DNA from: Acholoe squamosa
Lineage: Eukaryota; Annelida; Polychaeta; Phyllodocida; Polynoidae
DNA: 64,000 nt
Reading direction: 5' to 3'
Assembly: GCA_949317995.1 (NCBI GenBank)
Contig: OX439038.1
Span: 4,420,001-4,484,000 of the forward strand
Shown: positions 26,305 through 36,612 of the stretch, piece after piece
Layout of the letters: the number at the start of each line of letters is the position of its first letter
How positions within the stretch are numbered: the stretch's first letter is position 1
Translations under genes and position numbers: made by a program
Notes under the pieces: model-generated
Told to the model about the DNA's origin: nothing
What the model saw: the letters and a program-made list of their open reading frames with translations, nothing else
The model's database searches: none

Positions 26305-27459
26305 CTATATCTGACACATTTTCATTTTTTTTGCTTTGTTTGTTTTAGGTCCTCTCTTATCTTTTGTACATTTCAACAAAGCAGAGGAACAATGCAAAGG
26401 ACACCTGGCACATTTCTCTAAATTCTCAGGCAAAATATTGGAAGCTAGTACTCTTAAATGTTTGAGTATACGCTCTATCACAAGAAAGCAATGTTCTAAG
26501 TTCATTTGACTGGTCTCTAATTCTGATTGAAACAAAGTAGCTAAAGGTTGAAAGTTCTTCAACATTTCTACCTTATCTTCCACGCAAACTTTCTTACAAG
26601 GGCTTGCTTTCTTCATTTTGTTTTTTGTTGTTTCTTTTTTAACAGTTTCTTCTTCACTTTCAGAACATTCTAGGTCTTCTTTCAAGAAATCAAACTCATG
26701 TTCACTCGCACTTTCTTCTGACAGGTATCTACCTTTTTTTTTCTTTCTGTTAGCACTTTTTGAGGTGTCATCGTCACTTTCACTTAAACATTCAAGAGAT
26801 GTGCTAGATTTTTGTTCTGTAGTTAAAGCATGAACAAAATTTTTCTCAGGTATTTCATCTTCTTCGCTGCTGTCTGATAATTTTTCTTTTTTTGAAAAAT
26901 TTAAAGGCATAGAAAGTGAAGCACGATCTGAAATTTTCTTTTTGGAATCAAAGTCTTTTTTTGCCTTCATCCTGTTTTCAGTTGGATTACCTTCTTTTAT
27001 TTCATTTGACTCTTCATTGAAATTTATGTAAACAGCGTTAGGTCTTAAGTTTTCCAAAGGATGAAAATCAGTGCTTTGATGCTTAGAAGAAAAAAAGACA
27101 TTGATGTTGAGTATTTCACAAATGCATTCTACTAAAACACTGCGAGAAGAAAGCAAGTCTTCTAATATTTTGTCTTTGCTGTCCGTGATGCAATACCCGT
27201 AATATTTTCTGTAAGCTTCATCTTTTTTCATGAAATTTAAGAGAGAACTCCATGTTTCCTCTTTCAACAAAGATATAACTTTCTCTCTTGGAATTCTAGA
27301 TTCTTTTTGTCTTTTCCTAATAATCTCTGTCACATAGAACAAGCAATGAGTGTCTGTTTGCTTTACTTTTCTCCAATATTCCTGATTCTCTGCTCTATCT
27401 TGACACAATAAGGTTAATAAAACCAAAATAAACTGTGAAATTATTTTGCTCTCTTTCAT
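26305..27459 (-). CDS. OTU-like protein with acidic middle and Cys-containing tail (384 aa)
   Basis: The ATG overlaps the upstream gene's stop (ATGA, 27456-27459), indicating tight coupling. Residues about 35-145 resemble an OTU cysteine-protease fold: TDTHCLFYVTEII (compare the D-x-x-C-L-F nucleophile motif), REKVISLLKEETWSSLLNFM, YRKYYGY and VECICEILNINVFFSS. The final strand reads RPNAVYINF, where active OTU enzymes have a catalytic His, so activity is doubtful. The middle is Ser/Asp/Glu/Lys-rich. The C-terminal segment has ENLEKCARCPLHCSSALLKC, a possible metal site. OTU enzymes remove ubiquitin; with nearby RING proteins this hints at a ubiquitin-directed module. The fold call is tentative. 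Confidence 0.5.
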   Translation of the reverse strand: MKESKIISQFILVLLTLLCQDRAENQEYWRKVKQTDTHCLFYVTEIIRKRQKESRIPREKVISLLKEETWSSLLNFMKKDEAYRKYYGYCITDSKDKILEDLLSSRSVLVECICEILNINVFFSSKHQSTDFHPLENLRPNAVYINFNEESNEIKEGNPTENRMKAKKDFDSKKKISDRASLSMPLNFSKKEKLSDSSEEDEIPEKNFVHALTTEQKSSTSLECLSESDDDTSKSANRKKKKGRYLSEESASEHEFDFLKEDLECSESEEETVKKETTKNKMKKASPCKKVCVEDKVEMLKNFQPLATLFQSELETSQMNLEHCFLVIERILKHLRVLASNILPENLEKCARCPLHCSSALLKCTKDKRGPKTNKAKKMKMCQI

Positions 27460-28109
27460 TTTGAAGGAAGAGGAAATTTCTCTCTCTCAACTTCAACCAA
27501 AACCTCTTTCATTTCAGAACATATCTTAAAAAATAACTCTACATTTTTTACTATGCAATTTCCTTTGAAATTATGTCCTAACGTGAAAGTTATTTCTTTG
27601 GAGCTTATCCTGAAAGAGGAAAAAGCAGAAGCTCTTTGGCTGGTCTCGATCTTATCATCATAAAGAAGCCAAACAGACTCAGAAGTATTACTCTCACGTA
27701 CTCTATATTCATAAGCTACAGGCCACTTTGAATAAAATTTCAAAAAAAGTTCTCCTAATTTTATTTCTTTTTCTCCTATATTTATTTCTATGCTTAATTG
27801 AACATTCAACAACTTGACATTGATTTCCTTAAATTCTATCTCAGAATATTTAGAGAAAAAATTAGAGCAATGCAATGTAACAAATTCATGGATTTTATCT
27901 AAAACACAAGAAAAATTATTTTTAAGAAAAATATAACAAAATCCGTTTTTAGTGAACTTCAAAGAAAAATTTTTCTTGCTTATGTTAATAGATCCTCTAT
28001 ATCTAGAAATATTTTTCTTATGAGACGTGAAACTTTCTACATTTATCTTAGCACAAGGACTAGTAACTACAATAAGAACAATATTGTTGACTGCATATTG
28101 AATAGACAT
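27456..28109 (-). CDS. TBP-like (TATA-binding-protein fold) candidate, 217 aa
   Basis: Starts MSIQYAVNNIVLIVVTS. Two roughly similar halves are visible, each a strand-rich segment with a central basic/aromatic strand (NNIVLIVVTSPCAKINVES, then RGSINISKKNFSLKF; and KLLNVQLSIEINIGEKEIK, then WPVAYEYRVRES). This recalls the two-repeat TBP saddle (NIV..., Y.R motif), as in TBP-like proteins of large DNA viruses. Similarity is weak and by eye. It is the 5'-most minus-strand gene of the viral block, preceded by leader-exon-like segments. Its TGA overlaps the next ATG. Confidence 0.4.
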   Translation of the reverse strand: MSIQYAVNNIVLIVVTSPCAKINVESFTSHKKNISRYRGSINISKKNFSLKFTKNGFCYIFLKNNFSCVLDKIHEFVTLHCSNFFSKYSEIEFKEINVKLLNVQLSIEINIGEKEIKLGELFLKFYSKWPVAYEYRVRESNTSESVWLLYDDKIETSQRASAFSSFRISSKEITFTLGHNFKGNCIVKNVELFFKICSEMKEVLVEVEREKFPLPSK

Positions 28110-28224
28110 ATGTAAGATAACATCTTTCAGACAAAAAAGAAAAAAGACAATGACCTTGGAAGAGAATAGCTGTGCGAAGTCGAGGCTCTAGAGGAAAACT
28201 TCCTGGAATCTAGTGAAGATTTAC

Positions 28225-28269
28225 CTTCCAACTTCAAACGATCTACTCTTAAGGCTGGCTTAGCTTCAC
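28225..28269 (-). other. Candidate 5' leader exon, 45 bp
   Basis: On the minus strand a polypyrimidine-AAAG acceptor precedes it and GTAAAT follows. It lies upstream of the TBP-like gene. It is one of three similar short exon-like blocks; splicing is inferred only from signals. Confidence 0.3.
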
Positions 28270-28440
28270 CTTTAAAAAAAAAAAATAAATAAATAAATAA
28301 ATAAATGAAAAATAAAAAAGAGGGGATTTTAAATGAAATAAACTAGAAAACTTCTTATTTCACAGTCTATGTTTGAAACCGTAATGTTCAGTTAGCAAAA
28401 AAAGTTTCATATGAATCAAATCTATGACTTAAAACTTAAA

Positions 28441-29055
28441 AGTGACGTAAAATTGCGTGTTATGCATAATATATTCTATAGATCAAGGAAACATAGCTTC
28501 TCCTAACTTACTTTGTGCTAGTTGCAGCAGGCTCAGATGAAAACTTCCGGAAGTGCTATGTGCTTTAAGACCTGAAAAAAAAAAAAAAAATAAGGAGGAG
28601 TTCTTTTTTTATCTTCACATCATAATAATAATATCAAAAGCCTATTTCTAGACTTTTTTTTACTTTGATCATGGTAACTTCAATCACAGGAGTATATGTC
28701 TCTACAGCGCACCATTACGATGATCAGTGTCCTCACAGACCCTAACTTAAAAAGTGACGTAAAATTGCGTGTTATGCATAATATATTCTATAGATGAAGG
28801 AAACATAGCTTCTCCTGACTTACTTTGTGCTAGTTGCAGCAGGCTCAGATGAAAACTTCCGGAAGTCCTATGTGCTTTAAGACCTGAAAAAAAAAAAGAA
28901 ATAAGGAGGAGTTCTTTTTTTATCTTCACATCATAATAATAATATCAAAAGCCTATTTCTAGACTTTTTTTTACTTTGATCATGGTAACTTCAATCACAG
29001 TAGTATATGTCTCTACAGCGCACCATTACGATGATCAGTGTCCTCACAGACCCTA
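28441..29055. repeat. Tandem duplication of a ~312-bp unit carrying an exon-like block
   Basis: Copy 1 is 28441-28744 and copy 2 is 28753-29055, nearly identical apart from a few substitutions and the length of an A-run. On the minus strand each copy has a long T-run plus CAG acceptor, a 60-bp exon-like block (28512-28571 and 28824-28883) and GTAAGT as donor. The unit also holds AGTGACGTAAAATTGCG. It could supply duplicated leader exons or promoters to the minus-strand genes. Confidence 0.7.
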
Positions 29056-29474
29056 GCGGAAAACAAGGTAACTAAACTTTAGCTGGCCTCGCCTGCTCCT
29101 CTGGTCTTATATTCATGTCGACATACTTTTCAAGATAATCATCTTCTTTAACGTAAAACTCTTTTCTTCTGGAAAAGTAAAAAGACTACGTACCTTGCTC
29201 TTTTTTAATCTGTAGCTTGTTATGTCAGGAAGGAGGAGAGAGAAGTTCTTGTTGTGAACGAGGCATCAGTTTGTTCACAGTCTGTGATAGAAGTTCACAT
29301 GGCAGGAGTTCACAGCAAGGTTCAGTTAAGGACAGAGAACTGTTTTCCTGAAAAAAAGGAACATAGCTTAAGACATGAGCTCCTTGCTCTGCTTTCATGT
29401 CTAATTTATTAGAAAAGCTACAGTTCCTCTTAGAATTCCACTTCTAAAGAAGTTATCTCACTGCGGAAATTATG

Positions 29475-29550
29475 GAGCAGAACAGAGAATCAAACCCATA
29501 CAGCTGAAAATTAGTTTGCAGCTTTGACACAAGAGGGGAGATGCGAGCCA
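29475..29550 (-). other. Degenerate tRNA-like sequence (T-arm and 3' half only)
   Basis: The minus strand reads TATGGGTTTGATTCTCTG followed by TTCTGCTCC, resembling the T-arm and 3' end of the tRNA-like sequence 300 bases to the right (ATGGGTTCGAATCCTGT). The D-arm is not recognisable. Probably a decayed duplicate. Confidence 0.25.
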
Positions 29551-29774
29551 TGTATGACATACATCGTATAAGACTTCAAAGATTAAAACCGGACCTAACG
29601 AAACTAAAGAAAACATGGGTGTGCAAGCGTAGTGTGGCATGACCTTAGAAGAGAAGTAATGTGCAGATTATATTATTCATGTCTTGATGTATGTTCTTTG
29701 ATAACAGCAGCAACATGACTAAAGATGTACATTGAAAACACAACGGACGTTCCCCAGCAAAATAAAAAATGTAA

Positions 29775-29849
29775 GCAGCAAACAGGATTCGAACCCATGC
29801 TTCCTTGATAGAGAGACGAGCATCCTAACTGCTAGGCTATTCTGTCCCC
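29775..29849 (-). other. tRNA-like sequence with intact pol III A and B boxes, probable tRNA pseudogene
   Basis: Minus strand: A box TAGCCTAGCAGTTAGG, B box GGGTTCGAATCC, total about 75 nt, followed by a T6 run (29764-29769) fit for pol III termination. The T stem pairs. The acceptor stem and the anticodon stem do not pair well, so I cannot name an anticodon. It could be a SINE head, a decayed tRNA, or a virus-borne pol III transcript. Confidence 0.4.
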
Positions 29850-30064
29850 CTTTGTTACTGGCGCTAAGAAGGTATATTTAACTTATAGGTCTCTCTAGCC
29901 AGACTAACATCAACTGCTTCCTGAACATAGAAATGTGAGTCATGCGGCTCTTTTTCTGAATGTTTACTATCTGCCATGCATGTATTCTGTTTCATTATCT
30001 TACTGCACGAACAGAATCTTATCTTAATAGGACAAACTAACTTAGCCTTATTTTCTCATTCACG

Positions 30065-32693
30065 ATGAAAACTTTGTGGCTACTAGCTGTGTTCTTTCCT
30101 GTCTGCTACATGCAGACTGTGCAAAACAATTGTCGTTGTGAACACAAAGGATCTTCTTTGACATGTGAGCCTTACATAAGATGTATTCAGGCTATTCCTC
30201 CCTCGCACTTGTCCTTTCTTACAACTGAGGTTCTTATCAAGGATCAAGAAGGACATACAAGGAAATCAATTGTCTATGATCGAGATGTTTTTCCTTTCCT
30301 AGACAAATTGACTACAAGACATGGAATATATATCTGTGACGCAGGCTTTTGCAGGTAATTATTTTCGTCTATCTATAAGCAAAGACTACTCATAGCTAGA
30401 AAAGTTGAAACACAGTGAGACCTTGATAATCAGACCTCTTATAATCCGACATACAAAGGGTCCTAGACGGGAGGTCCTATGTCACTTGTCGATTTTAAGA
30501 AATGTGTTTTGTCTCTTGTCACCCAACCCCATGTCCCTTGTCGATTTTTAGAAGTGGGCTTGTCCCTCTGTTGATTTTAAGAAGTGGGTTTGTCCCTTGT
30601 CACCCAGCCTCATGTCCCTTGTCGATTTTAAGAAGGGGCCTTGTCCTCTCGTCGATTTTACCTGTCTGGGGCTCTATACAAGGGATCCAGTCAAGCTGTA
30701 TTTGGGAAATTCCAATGCAAATCTATCATTATATGCTTTAATAATCCAGCAGTTTTGAGGTCTGAACGAAATATCTCTGCAACAAGAGTGGTCGAATAAT
30801 CAAGGTTTGACTGTAATAATTTAGTCACATTTTTCAGTGATTTCAGTTAAAGATTTAAGTCAAGAGAAAGAATGAAATAACATCACTCTGATTTACAATA
30901 GCTTAAATGCCTTGCTTAAACTCTTGACTGCAGTTAGAACTTGATTGTCTGACCCTTGATTATCCGATGTACACAGGATCAAGCCATTCTGAAGCTGAGA
31001 CATTTCAACACAAATCTATTGTGAGGTGTTTAAATAATCCTTTAGTTCTGACTTCCTTGCAAAATATGTCTGCGACAAGAGTGATCAGATAATCAAGGTC
31101 TCACTCTACATAAAATATAGTGCTAAAGCATAACTGCGCCTCTCCTCTAGACCTGACTCACCAGATGAACCTTGCTTTACATTTTCTTATGTCTATACTG
31201 TTTTATGTCTCTGCAGGTTAAATGAGATAATATCCACCTTGAGATATTCTTCTACAACACAAAATCCTCCTTCTGCTTCAAAACTTATGAAAACTTATCC
31301 TGCTTCCATCTATGTCTCCAGTACAACGCCAGAAATTAACAACATGAAAACCTCGTTCCCTGACACAGAGACTAAGCTCATGTCTTCTCTCAAAGAAAAA
31401 AAATCTGAAGCTTCAGGAGAAAATTTTTCTTCTGATGACGTGCTAGCTTCAAATTTATCTCCAAAAACATACACTGAAACCTTACCTGAAGACGTTGTGA
31501 CTCAACCCTTTCTTATTACGTCTGACTATCTGAGCATAGAACAGAAATCTATGAAAGGAGATTCAACAGAAGCACCTACAAGAAGCTTCATAGACAAAAT
31601 ATCAAACCACAATGCAGAACCTTCTCCTCCTCTGAAAGATATCTCATCTTCATCTCCTACGAAAAAAGAAAATTCGTTGTTGTCTACATTAATAGATCTA
31701 ACGTCTACTCGTCCTGACTCTAGCTTCTTCAAACCAAAAGAAAATGTCAACTTTCCTGAGGAAATCAAGTTAGTTACTTTGCATATTCCTTTTTTTGTTC
31801 TATGGAATCTTATCTCCTAACTGTAATTTCATCAAAAAATAAAAAAAATAAGACGAAAATAAACATTTTAAACTTTTATACGTTTGAAAAAACAGTCATA
31901 ACTTGTATAGCATCCTTCCTTTTGTCTCAACGACTTAATATATCAACATAAAGAAATTCAACTCGTAACTAAAGAATGCATGAAATCATTTGTGAGATAG
32001 GCTTCCCTGCTTATCATTGAGCATGACGTATTTCTGCATCAACGCACTCTCTATATAGGACAAATTTTGGGATCTCAAACATATAGTTAAAATCTTAAGA
32101 ACTGACCTAAAGGAAGGAGGGCGCGCCCCTCGCGCCCTCTATGTCCGTTACTGCTTAAAAAATAAGCTAATCTTACATTTCCAATTCATTGTTTTAATTA
32201 TGAAAAGGATCAGAAAAAAAGTATAGAAACCATATACCTTTCTCATTTCAGGAAAACACTCACCTCTATGAAAGGACAGAAGTTGAAAACTGCCTCCTTG
32301 CCTGTTTTGAATATGACATCCACGCCCAATTCAAACTTCAAATCGATGCTGAACTTCGATGCAAAGTCTTCAAAGACAGGATCTGTTGTGCCCTTCTCCT
32401 CCAGCTCCAGAGTATATATAGTGCCTAAAAAGAAAGGGGAGGGGCTCAGCTTCGCCGCTGTGAGCCCTACTCCTATTTCTCCCTCTGTTAACCCTTCTTT
32501 TGGAAAACAGCGAATTATCGTAGGATCAGTCATTGGAGGTATTTTCATCCCTCTTATCATAGCAGTTCCTTTCTTAATTGTATGGAAAATAAAGAAACGT
32601 CAAAGATCACTTATATATAGACCTAATCGAGCTGTTCCTGGCGCAGCTAGAGTCATGATAGAGCTTCAGCCTTTGAGATCTTTTCGAGCCTGA
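30065..32693 (+). CDS. Spliced gene for a type I membrane glycoprotein: LRRNT-like cap, Ser/Thr-rich stalk, TM, short tail (427 aa)
   Basis: Three exons fit in phase: 30065-30354, 31217-31768 and 32252-32693, with GT donors, CAG acceptors, and a stop after SFRA. A signal peptide MKTLWLLAVFFPVCYM is followed by a Cys pattern CRCEHKGSSLTC (residues about 23-34), as in leucine-rich-repeat N-terminal caps, with two more Cys near the exon 1 end (ICDAGFCR). Exon 2 and most of exon 3 are Ser/Thr/Pro-rich, mucin-like, probably O-glycosylated. A 24-residue TM (IIVGSVIGGIFIPLIIAVPF..., about 369-392) and a basic ~35-residue tail follow. No known family recognised. It could be a viral or host surface protein; position beside viral genes and similar AT-rich composition favour the element, MITEs in intron 1 show age. 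Confidence 0.7.
30413..30813. mobile_element. pogo/Tc1-like MITE in intron 1 of the glycoprotein gene
   Basis: Terminal inverted repeats CAGTGAGACCTTGAT and, at the right end, the complement of CAGTCAAACCTTGAT. Inside are about four degenerate copies of a ~55-bp unit containing CTTGTCGATTTTAAGAAG. Non-coding. Confidence 0.65.
30931..31105. mobile_element. Second, shorter pogo-like MITE in the same intron
   Basis: Left end CAGTTAGAACTTGAT, right end ATCAAGGTCTCACTC, and internal similarity to the preceding MITE (CACAAATCTAT, AAATAATCC, TCTGCGACAAGAGTG). It lacks the internal tandem unit of the larger copy. Confidence 0.6.
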
Positions 32694-33535
32694 TTTCTGT
32701 TTAAATCTACAAAGAAGCCCTTGAAGGATTAAAAGAAAAGCACATTAGCATATACATGCATACCTTTAAGTGGAAAATAATACCTTGCCTTATATGGCGG
32801 ACAGATAACATGGAACAAGCTAAAAAATGGTTCCTGTGAGTTGTTTCCATAAAAACATGTTGCACGCCCAAAAGGAAATTAACATAATACATTCTAATAT
32901 ATGAAAATACCTATCCTGAAAAAATGACTGTCAAAAAAGGGTTAACAAACAATAGTTACTGCGTTCTGTCATGGAAACCTAAAACCATGAAGCTTCTGTC
33001 TTTTTTTAAAGACATGTTGCATATGGAAACTTGGAAGCATCACACACTTGTGTTATCATAAATCAAGTTAAAAAGGACACTAACACGGGTGATTGGTACG
33101 ATGCTCTCTGACTCTCTTAAGGTCTTAGTGGGAGAAGTTCTCTCTTACCCCTTAAAAGTGGTAGTTGCAAAAGTGCATCATGCTCGTTGCTCGTCATAAT
33201 GCATAAAAGAAGCATTGATGAAACTGCTCAGCAAAATTTCATGAAAGCATTATGCCTACCCTCTAAAAAATTTATGTTTCAACTCATTAAAGTTGACATG
33301 ATGCTTAAAGTTGACATAACGCTGACTAATGGTCATGGCACTTTAATGCATTGATCATAATGCTTCTGTGAAGAGTCAGCAAAGGATCTTCTCGAACTGA
33401 AGATAAATCTAAAGATAAAAAAGAAGATTTATGTAAGTATGTGTCAACTATGTTACCTATTACCAAGTGCACTGAGTTACATCATTAGTTTTTCTCTATG
33501 GTACACTTTAAAGCAGGAAAGAAAAGAATCCCTAT
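32694..33535. other. Gene-free stretch after the glycoprotein gene
   Basis: No supported gene, RNA or repeat. There is a short tandem-like pair TTAAAGTTGACAT around 33287-33318. Confidence 0.4.
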
Positions 33536-33745
33536 CCCACTGGGCACATCAATGTTGATTCAGCGTTGAAACAACGTTTGCAATGTTTGCATATCAACAT
33601 TGATTTAGGGTTGAAATAGAGTTGAAATTGAAAGTTGAAACAACATACTCAAAATCAACTGTGATTCAAAATCTAACCATCAGCGCTGATTCAATGTTTG
33701 TGTTTCTATGTTGCTCAACATTGTTTCAACAATGTTGAAACAATG
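33536..33745 (+). mobile_element. MITE copy 1, left part (split by a LINE)
   Basis: Starts CCCACTGGGCACA and consists of overlapping near-palindromes of the AACATTG/CAATGTT type. Its other part is 35194-35489, ending in the inverted terminus. The two parts together give about 490 bp and match the uninterrupted copy at 34495-34986 in reverse orientation. Confidence 0.8.
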
Positions 33746-35193
33746 GGTCATTGATAATAACCCAGATGTAGTTAATCTCTTTTCAACATCAAGCAAGGAA
33801 TTGTATTGGATTGTTCTATACCGTCACTCACAACAAATGCCAAGGAATGAAATGAAATGGGCAAAAGTCTTTCCTAAGGTCCAATTTACAAAGGTTCCAT
33901 GGTATGACATATATATGTGTCCATACCAAGTGAGTAGGGAAACAAAGTTACAATCATTTCAATATAAGGTACTCCATAAAATACTAGCTTGTAACAAATA
34001 CCTGTTTGATATACGTGCAAGGGAAAGCCCAGAATGTGTATATTGTGATGGTAAGACTGACACTCTTGATCACTTCCTTGTGAAATGCCCCCCAGTAGCC
34101 TACTTCTGGAAGTCAGTCGTACGATGGATAAACACGGTTGCTAAGATTGATACAGGGAATTTAGATGAGCATGAATTGATACTTGGATTATGTAGAAAAA
34201 TTCCAAATGGTGATATCATCAACAATGTAATGCTTAGAACCAGGTTTTACATTTATAGGCAGCGTTTGTATCACAAGTGCCATCTTGATCTATTGCAATG
34301 GATAGGAGAGTTTAAACACTCTCTTCTCTCAGAAAAATTTATATGCAGTCTAGAGAACAAGCAAAAGAGGTTTAGGAAATGGGAGGCTATTTTGGACTCA
34401 ATGTAACCGCTATGCATACACTGAAAGAACCCTAGTATCTCACTCATAGCATACTTCCTAGATAGGGGAACGGAGCTGCGAAAACTGTATCGATCCCAGT
34501 GGGCACACAATGTTGCATCAACATTGACAACCAGTTGATGTTATGTTGATGGTGTTGATCAACCTGTTTTCAACACTTTTTCAATATTTGTATTTCAACG
34601 TTGTCAACCATCACCATTTCAACATCCAGTCAACAGTTGACATATCAATGTTGAAATATTGTTGTCAACTCAACGTTGATTCAACATTGATTTGTCAATG
34701 TTGAATCAACAATATTGATTTCAATGTTGATACAATGTTGATTCAACATTGATATGTCAACAAAACAACTGTCAACATTGTTTCAACATTGTTGAAACAA
34801 TGTTGAGTCAACATAGAAACACAAACATTGAATCAGCGCTGATGGTTAGATGTTGAATCACAGTTGATTTTGAGTATGTTGTTTCAACTTTCAATTTCAA
34901 CTCTATTTCAACCCTAAATCAATGTTGATATGCAAACATTGCAAACGTTGTTTCAACGCTGAATCAACATTGATGTGCCCAGTGGGATGTAGAGGTATAT
35001 CAGTATCTAGTCTCTATCACTAGTCATATAGAACACATCTATTGTCATACTCACTATAATAATGCGCTATGTATTGTCCTGTGGTGTTTATATAACAAAA
35101 TATCAAAAATGTAGCGAAGACCTGTATAGCTATAGACATTATTTTATCTTTAAATAAAAAATGAGCGCTGCTCTATTTAAAAAAAAAAAAAAA
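33746..35193 (+). mobile_element. 5'-truncated LINE (L1/Tx1-like RT C-terminus) inserted in MITE copy 1
   Basis: Flanked by 15-bp target duplications AATGTTGAAACAATG (33731-33745 and 35194-35208) and ending in an A16 tail after TTTAAATAAAAAATGAGCG. Its open frame (to 34406) encodes the reverse-transcriptase-associated zinc-binding segment: FQYKVLHKILACNKYLF, then CVYCDGKTDTLDHFLVKC and YFWKSVVRWI. Its 3' untranslated part is interrupted by MITE copy 2 (34495-34986). The coding part is only the last ~215 codons of ORF2, so it is dead on arrival. Confidence 0.8.
34495..34986 (-). mobile_element. MITE copy 2, complete (492 bp), inserted in the LINE tail
   Basis: Termini CCCAGTGGGCACA and TGTGCCCAGTGGG. 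Sequence is the reverse complement of MITE copy 1 end to end. The opposite orientation, with copy 1 split on either side, makes the whole 33536-35489 region able to fold into long hairpins. Confidence 0.8.
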
Positions 35194-35489
35194 AATGTTG
35201 AAACAATGTTGACAGTTGTTTTGTTGACATATCAATGTTGAATCAACATTGTATCAACATTGAAATCAATATTGTTGATTCAACATTGACAAATCAATGT
35301 TGAATCAACGTTGAGTTGACAACAATATTTCAACATTGATATGTCAACTGTTGACTGGATGTTGAAATGGTGATGGTTGACAACGTTGAAATACAAATAT
35401 TGAAAAAGTGTTGAAAACAGGTTGATCAACACCATCAACATAACATCAACTGGTTTTCAATGTTGATGCAACATTGTGTGCCCACTGGG
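35194..35489 (+). mobile_element. MITE copy 1, right part
   Basis: Resumes after the LINE poly(A) with the duplicated AATGTTGAAACAATG and ends TGTGCCCACTGGG. It is the reverse complement of the first ~295 bases of MITE copy 2. Confidence 0.8.
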
Positions 35490-36359
35490 ATCCTGTCCTG
35501 AAACCTTTTTGTCACGCACTTAAGTTGCAGTGCTTTAAAAGTTAGTTATGTAACTTCTGTTATACACTGACATTAAAATTGGAAGCAAAAGTTCTCACTG
35601 AAGTAAGCTTCTATGCTTAACTGCAGAGATTTATCATATAGAAAAAAGATTATTTCAGATAAGTATACAAGTTAGATATATATCCATAGAACCTATGCTT
35701 TCCTGTAGTAAGATATAGCCAACAGCATTAAACTGCATGTTAATATATGTAGGAGAAATACCAATATCATGAGCCTATTTCCCTGTGAGCTTGCTTCCAA
35801 TGTAAGACTATGCAGTGTAGATTTTGCAAGAAAGTTCCAATTAAATATTTAGTTCCAAGTTTTACGTAGTCATCTGCTTTAGTCATATATTACCAGCTGT
35901 TTACCTTCTTAATGTAACAAAGAACGTAAATATTCCATAAACAAAATAAAAAGTCATGTATAAAAACTTAAGGTTGTTTTTTCTCAAGATATATATAAGT
36001 TTTTATGTACCAAACTACGTGAAAGCAGGCGAAAAATCCGCACTTGGAATAAGTTTTTACTCTGGATATTTATGAGAGGCTTTTTCTCAGACAGCTTAGT
36101 GACATCCAAGAACAACAACATATATTTTATGTATACATTAGAATATTTAGCACGTGCGGCAACAAAAGGTCTTAGACCCTCTGCACTAAGATCCCTTTTC
36201 AGCGAATCATGTCACATTAATGCTGTATCCAGGGACTCTTGCGCAACAATGACATATTCTTTTTTTTCTGTGAAAAAGAAAAACATAACAGTCTACCAAC
36301 TCGATTACTCATTGCTTGCTCACTGCGCTAACTGTCTATGCTATTCTCTCTTGTATCTA
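35490..36359. other. Gene-free AT-rich stretch
   Basis: A 102-codon open frame at 36072-36380 has no recognisable features and I do not support it as a gene. Nothing else seen. Confidence 0.4.
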
Positions 36360-36560
36360 GGGACAACAACGTACATTTAAATCAAGTTTTTTTCTTGGGA
36401 AATTCCTCTTGTATCCAGGGGGACAACAGCATATATTTTCTCTGAGGAATTCCTCTTGTATCCATAGACAACAGCATAAATTTACATTCAATTTTTCTCT
36501 GGGGAATTCCTCTTGTATCCATAGGCAACAGCATAAATTTACATATGACATTGCTAGGCA
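36360..36560. repeat. Short tandem repeat, ~57-bp unit, three to four copies
   Basis: Units share GGAATTCCTCTTGTATCCA and ACAGCATAAATTTACAT. It lies about 100 bases before the ATG of the 244-aa plus-strand ORF and after a related TTGTATCTAGGGACAACAACG. Confidence 0.7.
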
Positions 36561-36612
36561 ACAAGATAAATTTGCATAGATATTAGTTCTATGATGCTGC
36601 TTAAAAAATCGT

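Larger units (their letters stand above)
29056..30064. other. Gap between the minus-strand and plus-strand gene blocks
   Basis: Besides the tRNA-like sequences, it holds a TATA-like GTATATTTAAC near 29872 on the plus strand, about 190 bases before the plus-strand ATG at 30065. No gene is supported. It is the divergent interval between minus-strand viral genes and the plus-strand glycoprotein gene, so promoters for both are expected here. Confidence 0.35.
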
